DNA of 41,994 nucleotides from JBJXGE01 sp046154185 (GCA_046154185.1 JBJXGE010000055.1:1-41994); one strand, 5' to 3'. Positions 17,509 to 27,225 are shown, counted from the stretch's first letter. Numbers and translations: made by a program. The notes: generated by a model from the letters alone, not told the origin.

Positions 17509-20500
17509 CTACGTCTGCTTTCGAATTTGCAACAGTGGACGTTGGCGCCAGCGCCACGCGACGAGACCGACCGCACTAACGACGAGCGGCACCGAACCGA
17601 GGATGATCCACCGCCACCGGAGCTTCACCTCGGGCGGCTGAAACGCGAAACTCCTCGGCGCCTGGCGGCGCGCGGCGACTTCCGCCAGCTCGGGGCCGTG
17701 CGCGAGCAGCGCGACTGAGTTCAGCAGGAACTGATCGTGCTGGTACTCGGGCAGAAAGAGGCGCGAGTTCTTGAACATCTCCGAACAGCCGATGAGCAGC
17801 AACTGACCCGCGGCGCCGATCGGCTCGCTCGCCGCGGAGGCGACGAACGACTGGCGACCCTGTTCGTCTTTCTTGAGGTCGAGCCGCGGAAAACTGCCTT
17901 GGAGCTCGATCGCCAGCGGCTGCCGACCGATGAGTCCGGTGGCTGGTTCCACGAAAGTCTCCGGCGGAATAAACCCGCCGCTCCACGCGTAGGTCCACGA
18001 TCGCTCGCTCGTGGATGCGAGCACGCGGCTCGTGATGCCCTGCGTCCGCAACGCTTCGCTGTTCAGTTCAAAGCGGCTCCCCCAAATGAAGAGCAGTTCG
18101 CCCAGTTTCCGCGTGATCAGTGAAGTCGACGCCAACCCTTCGCTCGCTACTCGGATGATAAACGGCTGCGAAACCTGCTGCGGATCGTGCTCTCGTTGCC
18201 CGGCTCGATTCACTTGAGTGTCGAGCATCAAGCTCGCGTGGCTGCGATCGAACAGAATCTCACCGGGCTGCTCGGGTCGCTTCTCCCCCAACAGTCGCAG
18301 ACCGATAAGCCGCAAGTACTCATTGAAGGTATGAAACTGCGGCTGTGGCCAATACACAGTTTTGAATTCACTCCCGGGGTGTTGGCGTTGCAGCACGTTG
18401 AAATGCTGCACCGCGACCAACGCGCTCCCCCCCGCCGCCAGATAATTCGCGAACAACGGGAGCGCGGGATCCGGTAGCCGCGGTTGCAGCCAAACCAGCG
18501 CCTTCATATTGGGCGGAAAGACCGGCGTTTCGGGATGAATGTAGACGACGTCGTAGCCGTGTTGCGCGAGCACCCGCTTTGCGAAGCTGTACACATCCGA
18601 TCCGATCGGCGCGATGTGGCCCTTCTGCTGGAATTCCAGTGCTTCGCCGGGCGTGAGGCGCGGCAAGTCGGAGAGCACTCCGACGATCGGCGCGGCGCGA
18701 CCCTCTAGTCGCTGCACGGCGTCGGCCACCAAGAACTCGAGTTGCTCGACCGCGGCGGCATCGAGCATCGGGATCACGGCCGCGGGCACGCCCGCTCGCT
18801 CGAAGCGCAGCGCGCTCCACACGCGCGTGACGGTCGGGGCATCATTCTCGATCGTCTCGACCTCGAACGGATGGATTCCAGCCGCTGCGAGTTGCGCGAG
18901 TTCCTCGGCTCGAAAATTTTCCGGTCGCACCTTGCGCGGGTGCAGATCGAGCCCGCGCAGCGTCGAGGTGATGCGCGCCTCGAGGTTCTTCAGCGCGCCC
19001 GGCATCCGTTCTCGATCACTCATCAAGAGTTCGCAGGTCATGTCGGGCGGTGCGGCGGAAATCAATCGTCGCGTCAACGCGGACGGCGTGTGAATCTGCT
19101 CGGCCGTGAGATCCCAGCTTGCGTCGCCACGCACGGTCAGCCACTGAACCGTGCACAGCACGGCGACCAGCGCCGAGACACTGGCGAGCGCACGCCCGAA
19201 TCCGCCGAGTCGGAGCGCCACGCGTCCGCGCGCCCAGGCAGCACGCAGCGCCAAAAAAGCCAACGCGCACGGCACGAGGAAGACGGCGATTCCGCGCCAG
19301 GCAACGCGCGCGCCAAGCGACAACTCGGCGACTCGCTGCGGCTCGTGCCGCGGCACGTGCTGCCGCGCGATGCGCGACCGCTCGAGATATGTGCGCGCGA
19401 GCGTCTTCAGAAACGCCGCGTTGGCATTGCCGCCCTGTGCGTACGGCGCGTCGTGAAATAACAGGGAACTACCAACGACGATCAAGTCGCCGCGCCAGGG
19501 GTCGTCCGGCCGCAGCAACACCATCCAAGGTTGCTTCGGCACCGCCTCGGCGCTCGCGAACAGCGTTGCGTCGAATTGGGACTCCGGCAGCTCGAGCACC
19601 TTCGTGTGCTCGGACGTCGTCGCGATGACTTCGAATACTTGCCGAGCAGCGAGCACCGTCTTCACTTCGACTCGCACCGGACTCAGCGCGCTCACGAGCA
19701 ACGCGCCCGCATTGGGCCCCAACAGACTCTTCGTGTCGAAGAGGCTCGGCGGGATGCGAATTTGAAACGGCGCTTCGGTTTTTGCGACGCCACCCTCCGG
19801 CCGCTGCCACTGAATCGCTTCGTTGTTCTTGTCCAAGACGAGGAGCGGCTCGAGACTCAGACCGAATGGTCTCAGCAGCGTCCGCCAATCCGTGCGTGAA
19901 GGAATCACGCGATAACTCGGCGGTCCGCCGGTCGTCTGCACATACTCGATCCCATAGGAACTACCCGCGATGATCGCGGAGCGGCCACTCGCAAGATACC
20001 GCTCGAGCGCCTCCGTGTGTGCGCGCGTGACGATCTCCGGCTCGATCCAGATGAGCCAATCCGCCTCGTGCGGAATGGTCGCTGAACTCCCGAGATCGAT
20101 TGCCACGACGCGCGGCAGCGACTGTTCAATCTCAAAGCCGCGCAACAACTCGAGCAAACTCGCGAACCCTTGCGCCGGCGCCGCAACCGCAATCAGAGCC
20201 TGTGACGAGTGCTCCGCGCGACGCAAGTTCTCGACGATCCAGTCTTCCAAGTGCGGAACATCCGCCGCACTGACGCTCGGAAAGAGCGCCTCGGGAAACT
20301 GTTCGTGTGCGACGACGAGCGCCGACCACACGGCCGCCGCGCCGGATTCATCGCGCATGATTTTGCGCACCGACACCGGCGCAGCGCGTTTGCGCGCCGC
20401 GTAGGCAGCTCCGTGCGGCGCCGCGAACGCAGGGTCGACGACTCGTACGTCGATTCGATCGGGCGCCGCGTTCTTAAACGCCGTGAGCAATGTTCGGACT

Positions 20501-20745
20501 TCGCGCTCAACGCCCTTCAGCGCCGATGGCATCGCGCCGCGAGCAGACGCAAAGTAAGTAAGTACGATTCGCCCACGAAGTCCGCGCAAATACGCGAGTG
20601 TCTCGCGTTTGAGTTCCGTGCGCGTCGTCGCGCCAAGCGCGACACGCGTGGCGAAACGGTGATCGAGCACGCGGGCGCCGTAGATCGCGACGAGAAAAAG
20701 CAGCGCGACTGCGAGGATCGCTTGCACCGCGAAGAGTCGCCGCAT
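17509..20745 (-). CDS. Double-length GldG-like ABC auxiliary protein
   Basis: GldG-like proteins (ABC_transp_aux family) are membrane-anchored extracytoplasmic partners of ABC-2 exporters and usually have about 450-650 residues. This one has 1078 and appears to be two GldG units end to end. The first half opens with a helix at 5-25, the phrase MPSALKGVEREVRTLL and later VWSALVVAHEQFPEALFPSV. The second half, after paired membrane helices near residues 500-560, repeats MPGALKNLEARITSTL and VWSALRFERAGVPAAVIPML in the same order. A final helix (IILGSVPLVVSAVGLVAW) sits near the C terminus. The ATG at 20745 was taken over a longer frame because it starts the anchor. The gene lies 11 bp after the permease gene. 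Confidence 0.8.
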   Translation of the reverse strand: MRRLFAVQAILAVALLFLVAIYGARVLDHRFATRVALGATTRTELKRETLAYLRGLRGRIVLTYFASARGAMPSALKGVEREVRTLLTAFKNAAPDRIDVRVVDPAFAAPHGAAYAARKRAAPVSVRKIMRDESGAAAVWSALVVAHEQFPEALFPSVSAADVPHLEDWIVENLRRAEHSSQALIAVAAPAQGFASLLELLRGFEIEQSLPRVVAIDLGSSATIPHEADWLIWIEPEIVTRAHTEALERYLASGRSAIIAGSSYGIEYVQTTGGPPSYRVIPSRTDWRTLLRPFGLSLEPLLVLDKNNEAIQWQRPEGGVAKTEAPFQIRIPPSLFDTKSLLGPNAGALLVSALSPVRVEVKTVLAARQVFEVIATTSEHTKVLELPESQFDATLFASAEAVPKQPWMVLLRPDDPWRGDLIVVGSSLLFHDAPYAQGGNANAAFLKTLARTYLERSRIARQHVPRHEPQRVAELSLGARVAWRGIAVFLVPCALAFLALRAAWARGRVALRLGGFGRALASVSALVAVLCTVQWLTVRGDASWDLTAEQIHTPSALTRRLISAAPPDMTCELLMSDRERMPGALKNLEARITSTLRGLDLHPRKVRPENFRAEELAQLAAAGIHPFEVETIENDAPTVTRVWSALRFERAGVPAAVIPMLDAAAVEQLEFLVADAVQRLEGRAAPIVGVLSDLPRLTPGEALEFQQKGHIAPIGSDVYSFAKRVLAQHGYDVVYIHPETPVFPPNMKALVWLQPRLPDPALPLFANYLAAGGSALVAVQHFNVLQRQHPGSEFKTVYWPQPQFHTFNEYLRLIGLRLLGEKRPEQPGEILFDRSHASLMLDTQVNRAGQREHDPQQVSQPFIIRVASEGLASTSLITRKLGELLFIWGSRFELNSEALRTQGITSRVLASTSERSWTYAWSGGFIPPETFVEPATGLIGRQPLAIELQGSFPRLDLKKDEQGRQSFVASAASEPIGAAGQLLLIGCSEMFKNSRLFLPEYQHDQFLLNSVALLAHGPELAEVAARRQAPRSFAFQPPEVKLRWRWIILGSVPLVVSAVGLVAWRWRQRPLLQIRKQT

Positions 20746-20756
20746 TCGAGTGCCTC

Positions 20757-21542
20757 TCAATATTTTTCGCGTTGGACCGTGATCTGATTCATGACCAGAA
20801 AGAAGGCGCTCAATAGCGTGAAATAGCCGACATCGCCGAGCGCGATCACGCCGCGACAAAAAGACTCATAGTGTGGCAATACGGAAACGCTGTCGGCTAG
20901 CCAAGTCCCGAGCTGCCAAGTCGGCTGCAAACCGTCGAGCACTTCCACGACTTGTTGCTGCCCACTGAGAACCAAGAGTGCGCAAGCGAACGTGCTCAAG
21001 ACAAACGCCACGATCTGCTCTCGCGTTAGGCCTGAAATGAAAAGCCCGAGCGCGAGAAAGAACGCGCCGAGGAATCCGGCACCGAGAGCCGACGCGAAAA
21101 TGAGCCCAAGATCTGGGTCGCCGAGCCAAGTCAACATGCCTACCAGCGGCAACGAACCGGCGAGCACAGCAAAGTAGAACACGAGCGCCGCCAAGTACTT
21201 GCCGAGCACAATCTCGGAGGCGCGCAGCGGTAGGGTCAGAATGAGTTCCAGCGTCCCCTGCGCACGCTCTTCGGCCCAACTCCGCATCGTGATCGCGGGG
21301 ACGAAGAGTGCGAGCAGAAATGGCAGGGCGCGAAAATACTCCGTCAGCTCGAGCACATTCGCCAGAAAGAAATTGTTCATGAAGATGCTGTGGGCGAGCA
21401 GCAAGAACACACTGGCGTAGATATATGCGATCGACGAGCCGAAGTAAGCGCCGAGCTCGCGCGCGAGGACCACACGCACGCCACTCATGAAACTGCCCGT
21501 TCGGCGAGTGCCACCGGCAGCGGATTCGATTGCTGCGCTCAC
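20757..21542 (-). CDS. ABC-2 type permease (GldF-like)
   Basis: An integral membrane permease of 261 residues with six predicted helices. It contains the motif LPFLLALFVPAITMRSWAEERAQGTLELILTLP, split here only for description, typical of GldF/NosY-type ABC-2 proteins. It pairs with the ATPase encoded just upstream. Start choice: GTG at 21542 overlaps the ATPase stop as GTGA and has AGGGG 5 bases upstream. The ATG at 21488, 18 codons later, has no visible ribosome-binding site. The GTG is therefore preferred, though the shorter protein remains possible. Confidence 0.82.
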   Translation of the reverse strand: MSAAIESAAGGTRRTGSFMSGVRVVLARELGAYFGSSIAYIYASVFLLLAHSIFMNNFFLANVLELTEYFRALPFLLALFVPAITMRSWAEERAQGTLELILTLPLRASEIVLGKYLAALVFYFAVLAGSLPLVGMLTWLGDPDLGLIFASALGAGFLGAFFLALGLFISGLTREQIVAFVLSTFACALLVLSGQQQVVEVLDGLQPTWQLGTWLADSVSVLPHYESFCRGVIALGDVGYFTLLSAFFLVMNQITVQREKY

Positions 21543-22282
21543 GACTGCCCCTTTTGTTGCTGATAGTCCCGAATGCGCTTGAGAAAGAGCCCCTCGAGGT
21601 CGCTGACCGCGAGACCATCCTGCGCGCACAACTCGGAGAGCGAGCCATCCGCCAAGATTTCGCCGTTGTGAATCATCAACAGGCGATCGGCAAGATGCGC
21701 GACCTCAGCGATGATGTGGCTGGAGAGCAAGATCGTTCGATTCGGCTTCAAGCGCGCCAACAATTCGCGAAACGCGACGACCTGCAGCGGATCGAGCCCA
21801 TGCGTCGGCTCGTCCAAAATGATGATCTCTGGATCGTGAATGAGAGCGCCGGCGAGCCCGATGCGTTTGCGATAGCCCGTCGAGCACTCTTTGATGCGTT
21901 TCAGCAATGCATCGCTGAGTCCGCACGCTGCCACGACCCACTCCATTCGCGCTCTTAGCCGCGCGCCGAAAAGGCCGTGTGCTTGGCCAAGAAACGCCAA
22001 AAATCGGTCAGTCCGCATTTCCTGGTAGAGCGGTGTGTCGCCGGCGAGATAGCCGATGCGGCGCCGCACTTCGAGCGGCCGGTGCGCGGCATCGACATTG
22101 TCGACGAGTAGTCGACCGGCCGTCGGACACAAATAGGTTGCGAGCATACGCAAGAGCGTACTCTTGCCGGCGCCGTTCGGCCCGACGAAGCCCACCAACT
22201 CGCCGCGTTTGAGCGCGAAGCTGACGCGGTTGACCGCCGTCAGATTGCCGAAACGCTTGGTGACGGATTCGACCGTAATCAT
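21539..22282 (-). CDS. ABC transporter ATPase (GldA-like)
   Basis: A complete 247-residue ATP-binding subunit. Walker A GPNGAGKST is at residues 34-42, a Q-loop-like region lies near 85, the signature is the variant CSTGYRKRIGLA, Walker B is IIILDEPTHGLDP and the switch His lies in SSHI. The STGYRKR signature is that of the gliding-type GldA subgroup in place of the usual LSGGQ. It energises the permease encoded next, in an operon with the GldG-like and DUF4340 proteins. The substrate of such systems outside Bacteroidetes is not known. The ATG lies only 5 bases after a TATAAG box, so the message may be leaderless. Confidence 0.9.
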   Translation of the reverse strand: MITVESVTKRFGNLTAVNRVSFALKRGELVGFVGPNGAGKSTLLRMLATYLCPTAGRLLVDNVDAAHRPLEVRRRIGYLAGDTPLYQEMRTDRFLAFLGQAHGLFGARLRARMEWVVAACGLSDALLKRIKECSTGYRKRIGLAGALIHDPEIIILDEPTHGLDPLQVVAFRELLARLKPNRTILLSSHIIAEVAHLADRLLMIHNGEILADGSLSELCAQDGLAVSDLEGLFLKRIRDYQQQKGQS

Positions 22283-22287
22283 GCCGT

Positions 22288-22316
22288 CTTATACGGAAGA
22301 CTCTGAAACAGCGCAA
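22288..22316 (-). promoter_or_regulatory. Promoter TTGCGC-17-TATAAG for the ABC operon, possibly leaderless
   Basis: On the minus strand TTGCGC (22311-22316) is followed after 17 bases by TATAAG (22288-22293; 5 of 6 consensus). Only 5 bases separate TATAAG from the ATG at 22282, so transcription should begin at or next to the start codon. No Shine-Dalgarno sequence can fit. The -35 match is weak (3 of 6). Confidence 0.5.
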
Positions 22317-22344
22317 GCAACCGAAGTTAGCCACAGTGCCGTTC

Positions 22345-24120
22345 TCAGCCGAGTGGAAGCGTTAGCACAAACATCGCGCCACCGCCCACGGCGGGTTCGT
22401 AACGCAGATCACCGCCCATCGAGCGCGCCAACCTGCGGCTCAAGCTGAGGCCGAGCCCGATGCCGTGCGCGCCCCGATCGGCGCTGTGAGCCGGTCGCGA
22501 GAAAGCTCGAAACAAGCGCCGGGCGACGCCCGTCGGAATACCGGGCCCGTAATCGCGAACGCGGAGTTCGATCGACCGCGCGTGCGCCGTCAGATCGAGT
22601 TCGATCTCGGGCTGCGCGCTCGGACGCGCATACTTGCTCGCATTGTCGATGAGATTGAAGAGGATGCGCTCAACGGCTGCGCTATCGATTTGGAGGCGAC
22701 GATTCTGCTGCGCTTCCGGTGCGCTCGTGCAGCGCAGTTCGAGGCCTGCTGCGTTCGCACGAGCGGCGAGTTGACCGGACAGACGCGAGAACAACTCGGT
22801 CGGGGACAGGTGCTCGATGCTGCGGGCGGTCCGTGTTCCTTCGAGGTGCGAGTACGCGAGCACGTTCTCGACCAAGTGATCGAGCCGCTCGGCCTCGCCA
22901 TACAAACGGTCCGTGTACTCGGCGCGTTTGGCCTCGTCGCGCACCATGCCGTCGCGGAGCATTTCCGTATAGAGTCGAAACGTCGTGAGCGGCGTGCGCA
23001 ATTCGTGCGTAACGGCCGACACAAACCGACGCCGACGCTCGCCCAAGATAAAAGCCATCGTCAACAACAACACGATGGCGCATGCCGCGGCAATCGCGCT
23101 CGACCAGGCGAGGGCCAGCGTGAATCGCACTGTTGAGTTCGCCGACAATTCGCCGCCGGCCGGTAGCGCACCGGGAATCAGCGACACCGGCAACGCGGCA
23201 AGTTGGCGGCCTTCGGGGCGCAACGCACTCGACACCTCCGACGCTGCGATCAAGTCGGCGTGTGGCAACAGATCCGCGCAACTTGCCAACAAGTTTGTTC
23301 GAATCCGTGGCCAGTCCAATTGACAACCTTGGATCACCTCACCGGTCGCGGTGCGCACGCGGCGCGCCAAGAGCAGCGCGTCACCAACCCACAGCGGTCG
23401 CATGATCCCGGCTATTGCGTTGGAATACGGGGGCGCCGAGTTCGTAAAAACGCCGTTGTTGTCCGTGGAACACGCGATCACTCGCGTTTGATACTCGGCG
23501 CGATTGCGACTCAGTTGATCGAGGTATCCCGCGCGCGGCGTCGACGAGGTCCACGCCGGTAGCTGGCTCTCACGAACCTGCGGCGGCGGGGTCGGCTGCG
23601 CGGGTTCCGGCAATGCCGACAGTAACTGCGAAAAATCGAGTCGCGGCGCGAGCGACTGCAATCGTTCGGTCGCGCGCGCGACGCGCTCCCCACTCGTCAG
23701 GTTATTCGCGATGGCGAGCGCGCACGCGTCACCGGCAATGGCTTCGGGCGACGAGAGTGCGGTGTCGGCGCCGATTTGAAAATGGACGAGGACTTCCGGC
23801 GTTTCCAACGTGAGCAGCCGCGACGGCACCAGGACTGACTGCGGCGCCACCGGCTGGAAATCCGGCGAGAACAGCGCATCCAACGAGTAGTACGTCTCGT
23901 ACTCGCCGCTCGAAACATCCGTCTCGCGTGTCAAGAGGGGCGCCAGCGCCGAGTCCATGCGCCACAGCGCGAGCCGAATAGCCTCTTCGGACTCCGCCGT
24001 CCGCTGCGCATCGCGTTCGCGGCACTCGAGCTCGAGCGCCGTGCCCGTGATCCAACCCAGCGCCGCGAACGCGATGCCGAGCGAGAGCACGAGCACGACC
24101 CCCACCACAACGAAACGCAT
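22345..24120 (-). CDS. Sensor histidine kinase
   Basis: A 591-residue membrane kinase. It has one helix at about 3-25, an extracytoplasmic sensor region of about 300 residues with no family I recognise, a second helix at about 330-355, then the kinase core. The phospho-accepting His372 lies in FVSAVTHELRTPLTTF. The N box is RILFNLIDNASKYA, the G1 box DYGPGIP and the G2 box GIGLGLSLSRRLARSMGG, all intact. There is no HAMP domain between helix and H box, which is uncommon. The open frame extends upstream, but the ATG at 24120 overlaps the response-regulator stop as TGATG, so the two are translationally coupled. Confidence 0.9.
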   Translation of the reverse strand: MRFVVVGVVLVLSLGIAFAALGWITGTALELECRERDAQRTAESEEAIRLALWRMDSALAPLLTRETDVSSGEYETYYSLDALFSPDFQPVAPQSVLVPSRLLTLETPEVLVHFQIGADTALSSPEAIAGDACALAIANNLTSGERVARATERLQSLAPRLDFSQLLSALPEPAQPTPPPQVRESQLPAWTSSTPRAGYLDQLSRNRAEYQTRVIACSTDNNGVFTNSAPPYSNAIAGIMRPLWVGDALLLARRVRTATGEVIQGCQLDWPRIRTNLLASCADLLPHADLIAASEVSSALRPEGRQLAALPVSLIPGALPAGGELSANSTVRFTLALAWSSAIAAACAIVLLLTMAFILGERRRRFVSAVTHELRTPLTTFRLYTEMLRDGMVRDEAKRAEYTDRLYGEAERLDHLVENVLAYSHLEGTRTARSIEHLSPTELFSRLSGQLAARANAAGLELRCTSAPEAQQNRRLQIDSAAVERILFNLIDNASKYARPSAQPEIELDLTAHARSIELRVRDYGPGIPTGVARRLFRAFSRPAHSADRGAHGIGLGLSLSRRLARSMGGDLRYEPAVGGGAMFVLTLPLG

Positions 24121-24830
24121 CAGCTTCCCTCCGATTCGCGCGCCAGCATGTAGCCCTTGCCGCGCACGGTCACGAGTAGCCGTGGCGTTGGACCGCAGTC
24201 GCGCAGTTTTTCGCGCAAGCGCGCCACATGCATGTCGATCGTGCGACTCTCCACGCGACTGGGATCGACGCGCCACAAACGCGCGAGCAGCTCGTCGCGC
24301 GACACGGCGCGGCCATGACTCGCCGCCAAGTAGCCGAGCAACTCCACCTCGCGTTGCGAAAGCTCGACGCGCGCGCCGTCCGCAAAGCACGCCTCACACC
24401 GGGCAAGATCGACCACGATGCCCGGCAGCTCAATGCGCTCGACGGGTTGCGGCCGCTCAGGCGAGCGCCGCAGCACGGCTTCTGCGCGCGCGATGAGTTC
24501 GCGCACGCTGAAAGGCTTCACGACGTAGTCATCGGCGCCGAGTCGTAAACCGCGCACGCGATCGGCCTCTTCCCCGCGCGCTGTCAAGATGATGACGGGC
24601 GCGGTTGGCCGCGCCCGGCGGACTTCGCTCAGGATCTCGAAGCCGTCGGCGCCCGGTAACACGAGGTCGAGTAACAGCAAATCCCAATCGCTGGTCAGCG
24701 CGAGCCGTCGCGCGGTTTCGCCGTTCGCGGCCGGCACGGGGGCGAAGCCGTGAAACGTGAGCGCATCCACGATGCCGGTACGCACCGCGTCATCGTCCTC
24801 GGCGACGAGTATCTGTCGATGACGGATCAC
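24120..24830 (-). CDS. OmpR-family response regulator
   Basis: A 236-residue two-domain regulator. The receiver has the acidic pocket E11-D12-D13, phospho-accepting Asp55 in LLLLDLVLPGADGFE, Thr83 and Lys105 in DDYVVKPFSVRELI. The C-terminal winged helix includes ELSQREVELLGYLA and SRTIDMHVARLREKL, ending VRGKGYML, as in OmpR/PhoB. It controls transcription on phosphorylation by the kinase encoded next. AGAGAGAG lies a few bases upstream of the ATG. Targets are unknown; the nearest candidate is the VIT/vWA gene 43 bp upstream, transcribed in the same direction. Confidence 0.92.
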   Translation of the reverse strand: MIRHRQILVAEDDDAVRTGIVDALTFHGFAPVPAANGETARRLALTSDWDLLLLDLVLPGADGFEILSEVRRARPTAPVIILTARGEEADRVRGLRLGADDYVVKPFSVRELIARAEAVLRRSPERPQPVERIELPGIVVDLARCEACFADGARVELSQREVELLGYLAASHGRAVSRDELLARLWRVDPSRVESRTIDMHVARLREKLRDCGPTPRLLVTVRGKGYMLARESEGS

Positions 24831-24873
24831 GATTCACTCTCTCTGCAAATGGGCGCCGCGCTGCGAACGATTC

Positions 24874-27225
24874 TCAAAAAGACTCCGTGCGCGGCGGACC
24901 GGCGACGCTCGTCTGCGTCGGCCGCACGAGCAAGACTTCGCCGTCGATCAGCATAAGAATATCGCCCGCGAGCGAAAGGCACGCCTGGCGCTTCTCACTC
25001 GTGAGACGATCGAGCAAACTCGCGTGTTGCGGCGTACCAACCTCGATGATCTTGGCGCCGATCTCGGAGCCACTCTCCGCCGACGTGCGATCGAGGAGGC
25101 GACTATCCGTCCAGCGTCCATTCCGGCGGAAGAACGCACGATCTGCGATCTGCTGCACGCCGACGATCTCGACCGCGGAGAGTTCGGCATCGATGTAGGT
25201 ATTGCGCAGATTGAGGCAACTCTGATTCTCCGACCATTGCCGATTGATGCCCTGATTGACGGCGCCAAGCCCGGTGCGACAACCTTCGACTCGTTCGCGC
25301 ATGTTGACGGACGTCTCCGCCACGAGCGCGTCGTGTGCGGCGAGATCGACACCTTCGCGTGCGAGAAAAGACGTGTACTCCGTCAAGATGCCGAACTCCT
25401 TGGACAGCCGCACGATCTCATCGACGAGTTCCCGGCGACGCGGATCCGCCGGCGGCGTCAGCGAAGCGGAACTCAGACTGACCGCGGCCGGCTCTGCACC
25501 AAGATCGCGCAGATGCGCCACGAGCGCGGCGATTCGACGACTCGCCCAAAGCCGCGGCACGAATGCGTTCTCGGCGCCCGTGCTGCCGAGCGCAAAGCGC
25601 AGTTCGAAGGCGCGCACGCGATCGCCGGAGCGCCCACTGAGACGCAGCGCCAATGGCGCAGCGCCGCGATAGCGACCGAGCACGACGAGCGGCTCACCGG
25701 AGTAGAGATCCGGCAATACCGCGGGCTGCAAGTCCGCGATGCGACCGACGCCACTTGCGAGCATTGCGTCGAACGTCGTTAGCTCTAGATCCGCGAGCAC
25801 CGGCCCCGCGAGTCGTTCGAAAACTTGACTCACTTTCCGTTCGACATTTTCGCCAGGAGTTGCGAACGTCGCGCGCGCGCGACTTGCCGAAGCAAGTTTC
25901 TCCAGCAAGGGACTGTTGACGTCCGCGCCGACGCCAAAGGTGAAGATACGCCGGCGCAACGGATTCGCATCGATGGCAAGCCGAGCGATGCTCGCCTCGG
26001 AAGTCTCACCGACGGTCGGTAATCCGTCGGTGAGGAATAACACGATGGGCAATATGCCGCTCGCCAACGCGGTCGGCGGCCGCGCGAGCGCGGCGGAAAG
26101 CGCTGCGTGAATGTTTGTACCGCCACCGGCGCGCAGCTGGTGCAGAAACTCACGCGCGGCGCGCTCCGATTCCGCACTCTTCTCGACGGGCGAGGTTGCC
26201 AACCGTTCGATGCAGTCGTTGTAGGCGATGATATTGAAGGTCTCACCGGCGCCGAGCCCGGCGACAATCTGCATCGCCGCTGCCCGCACTTGATCGATTT
26301 TCTCGCCGGCCATGCTGCCGGAGCGGTCGAGGACGAGCGTCAATTCGCGACGCAGCGGCGCCGTGCCGCCCGGCGCCTCGTCGACTGGCAATCCCGCGAG
26401 TAGCAGAAAATAACCACTCGCTCCACTCGCATCGGGATACGCGAAGAGTGACGCAGCGGCGTCACCGTCGGCGCGGAGAATGGAGAGTCGGAACGCGCCG
26501 GGATCGAGACGCGACGCGTCCTCTAGGCGCACGCTCGCGACATTCGCAGCGCGACGTTCGCTGAGCACGCGGTGGCTCGGCGAGAAGAGCGCGACAAGCG
26601 GGCGAGTCGAAGTCACGTTCACTTCGATTTTCCAGGGCACGAGATAGTCGAGTGCTGCGCTGCGTTCGAGCACATAATCGACGCGGTCCTGGTCGGTGAC
26701 CAAGACTTCCTCATAAGTCACTCGGACGTGTTGGCGCCCACCCGATTCGATCGGGAACAAACTGGTACGCAGCAGACTCGCGCCACTGAATTCGAGCAGC
26801 GCCGGATCTTGCTCACGACGAACGATCTCATCGTAAAGTCGGCGCGCTTCGGCCGCGGGGAGCACGTGCGCGGTCGGCGCGGTTGCGCTGCCGTCGTAGG
26901 CAAAGCCGCGAACAACAGCGCCGTTCGGTACTGGCAAGAGTAAGTCCGATTCAACCCGCCGCGCGCCCGGATTGAATAGCGCAATGTCGAGGGTCGTCAC
27001 GGCAACGCAGTCGCGAATCTCGACCGCTGCAGTCACGCCTTCGATGACCGGTGCGTCGGCGCCGCGATGGTGCACTGGCACGCGGCTCGATGGGATCACA
27101 GTGCAATGACGAGGGGGAGCGACGCCGATCGGCGCTTGCGCCATCCCGTCGGTGAGCGAGATGCTCAACGCGAAAAAACAACAAAGAGTCTGGCACAGAG
27201 AATTCTCGAGTCGTCGGCGCGTCAT
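24874..27225 (-). CDS. Secreted VIT and von Willebrand factor A domain protein
   Basis: A 783-residue exported protein with a signal peptide (about 1-29), a VIT domain (about 35-175; DIALFNPGARRVESDLLLPVP and later QHVRVTYEE) and a vWA domain starting near 293. The metal-ion-dependent adhesion site is complete: D300-x-S302-x-S304, T370 and D400. Such VIT-vWA proteins (inter-alpha-trypsin-inhibitor heavy-chain-like) are common in Planctomycetota and other Gram-negatives and probably bind ligands at the envelope. No sortase-type C-terminal signal is seen. The C-terminal 180 residues are unfamiliar and contain several Cys. The ATG at 27225 has AAAGGA 5 bases upstream; the frame upstream lacks a signal peptide. 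Confidence 0.85.
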   Translation of the reverse strand: MTRRRLENSLCQTLCCFFALSISLTDGMAQAPIGVAPPRHCTVIPSSRVPVHHRGADAPVIEGVTAAVEIRDCVAVTTLDIALFNPGARRVESDLLLPVPNGAVVRGFAYDGSATAPTAHVLPAAEARRLYDEIVRREQDPALLEFSGASLLRTSLFPIESGGRQHVRVTYEEVLVTDQDRVDYVLERSAALDYLVPWKIEVNVTSTRPLVALFSPSHRVLSERRAANVASVRLEDASRLDPGAFRLSILRADGDAAASLFAYPDASGASGYFLLLAGLPVDEAPGGTAPLRRELTLVLDRSGSMAGEKIDQVRAAAMQIVAGLGAGETFNIIAYNDCIERLATSPVEKSAESERAAREFLHQLRAGGGTNIHAALSAALARPPTALASGILPIVLFLTDGLPTVGETSEASIARLAIDANPLRRRIFTFGVGADVNSPLLEKLASASRARATFATPGENVERKVSQVFERLAGPVLADLELTTFDAMLASGVGRIADLQPAVLPDLYSGEPLVVLGRYRGAAPLALRLSGRSGDRVRAFELRFALGSTGAENAFVPRLWASRRIAALVAHLRDLGAEPAAVSLSSASLTPPADPRRRELVDEIVRLSKEFGILTEYTSFLAREGVDLAAHDALVAETSVNMRERVEGCRTGLGAVNQGINRQWSENQSCLNLRNTYIDAELSAVEIVGVQQIADRAFFRRNGRWTDSRLLDRTSAESGSEIGAKIIEVGTPQHASLLDRLTSEKRQACLSLAGDILMLIDGEVLLVRPTQTSVAGPPRTESF

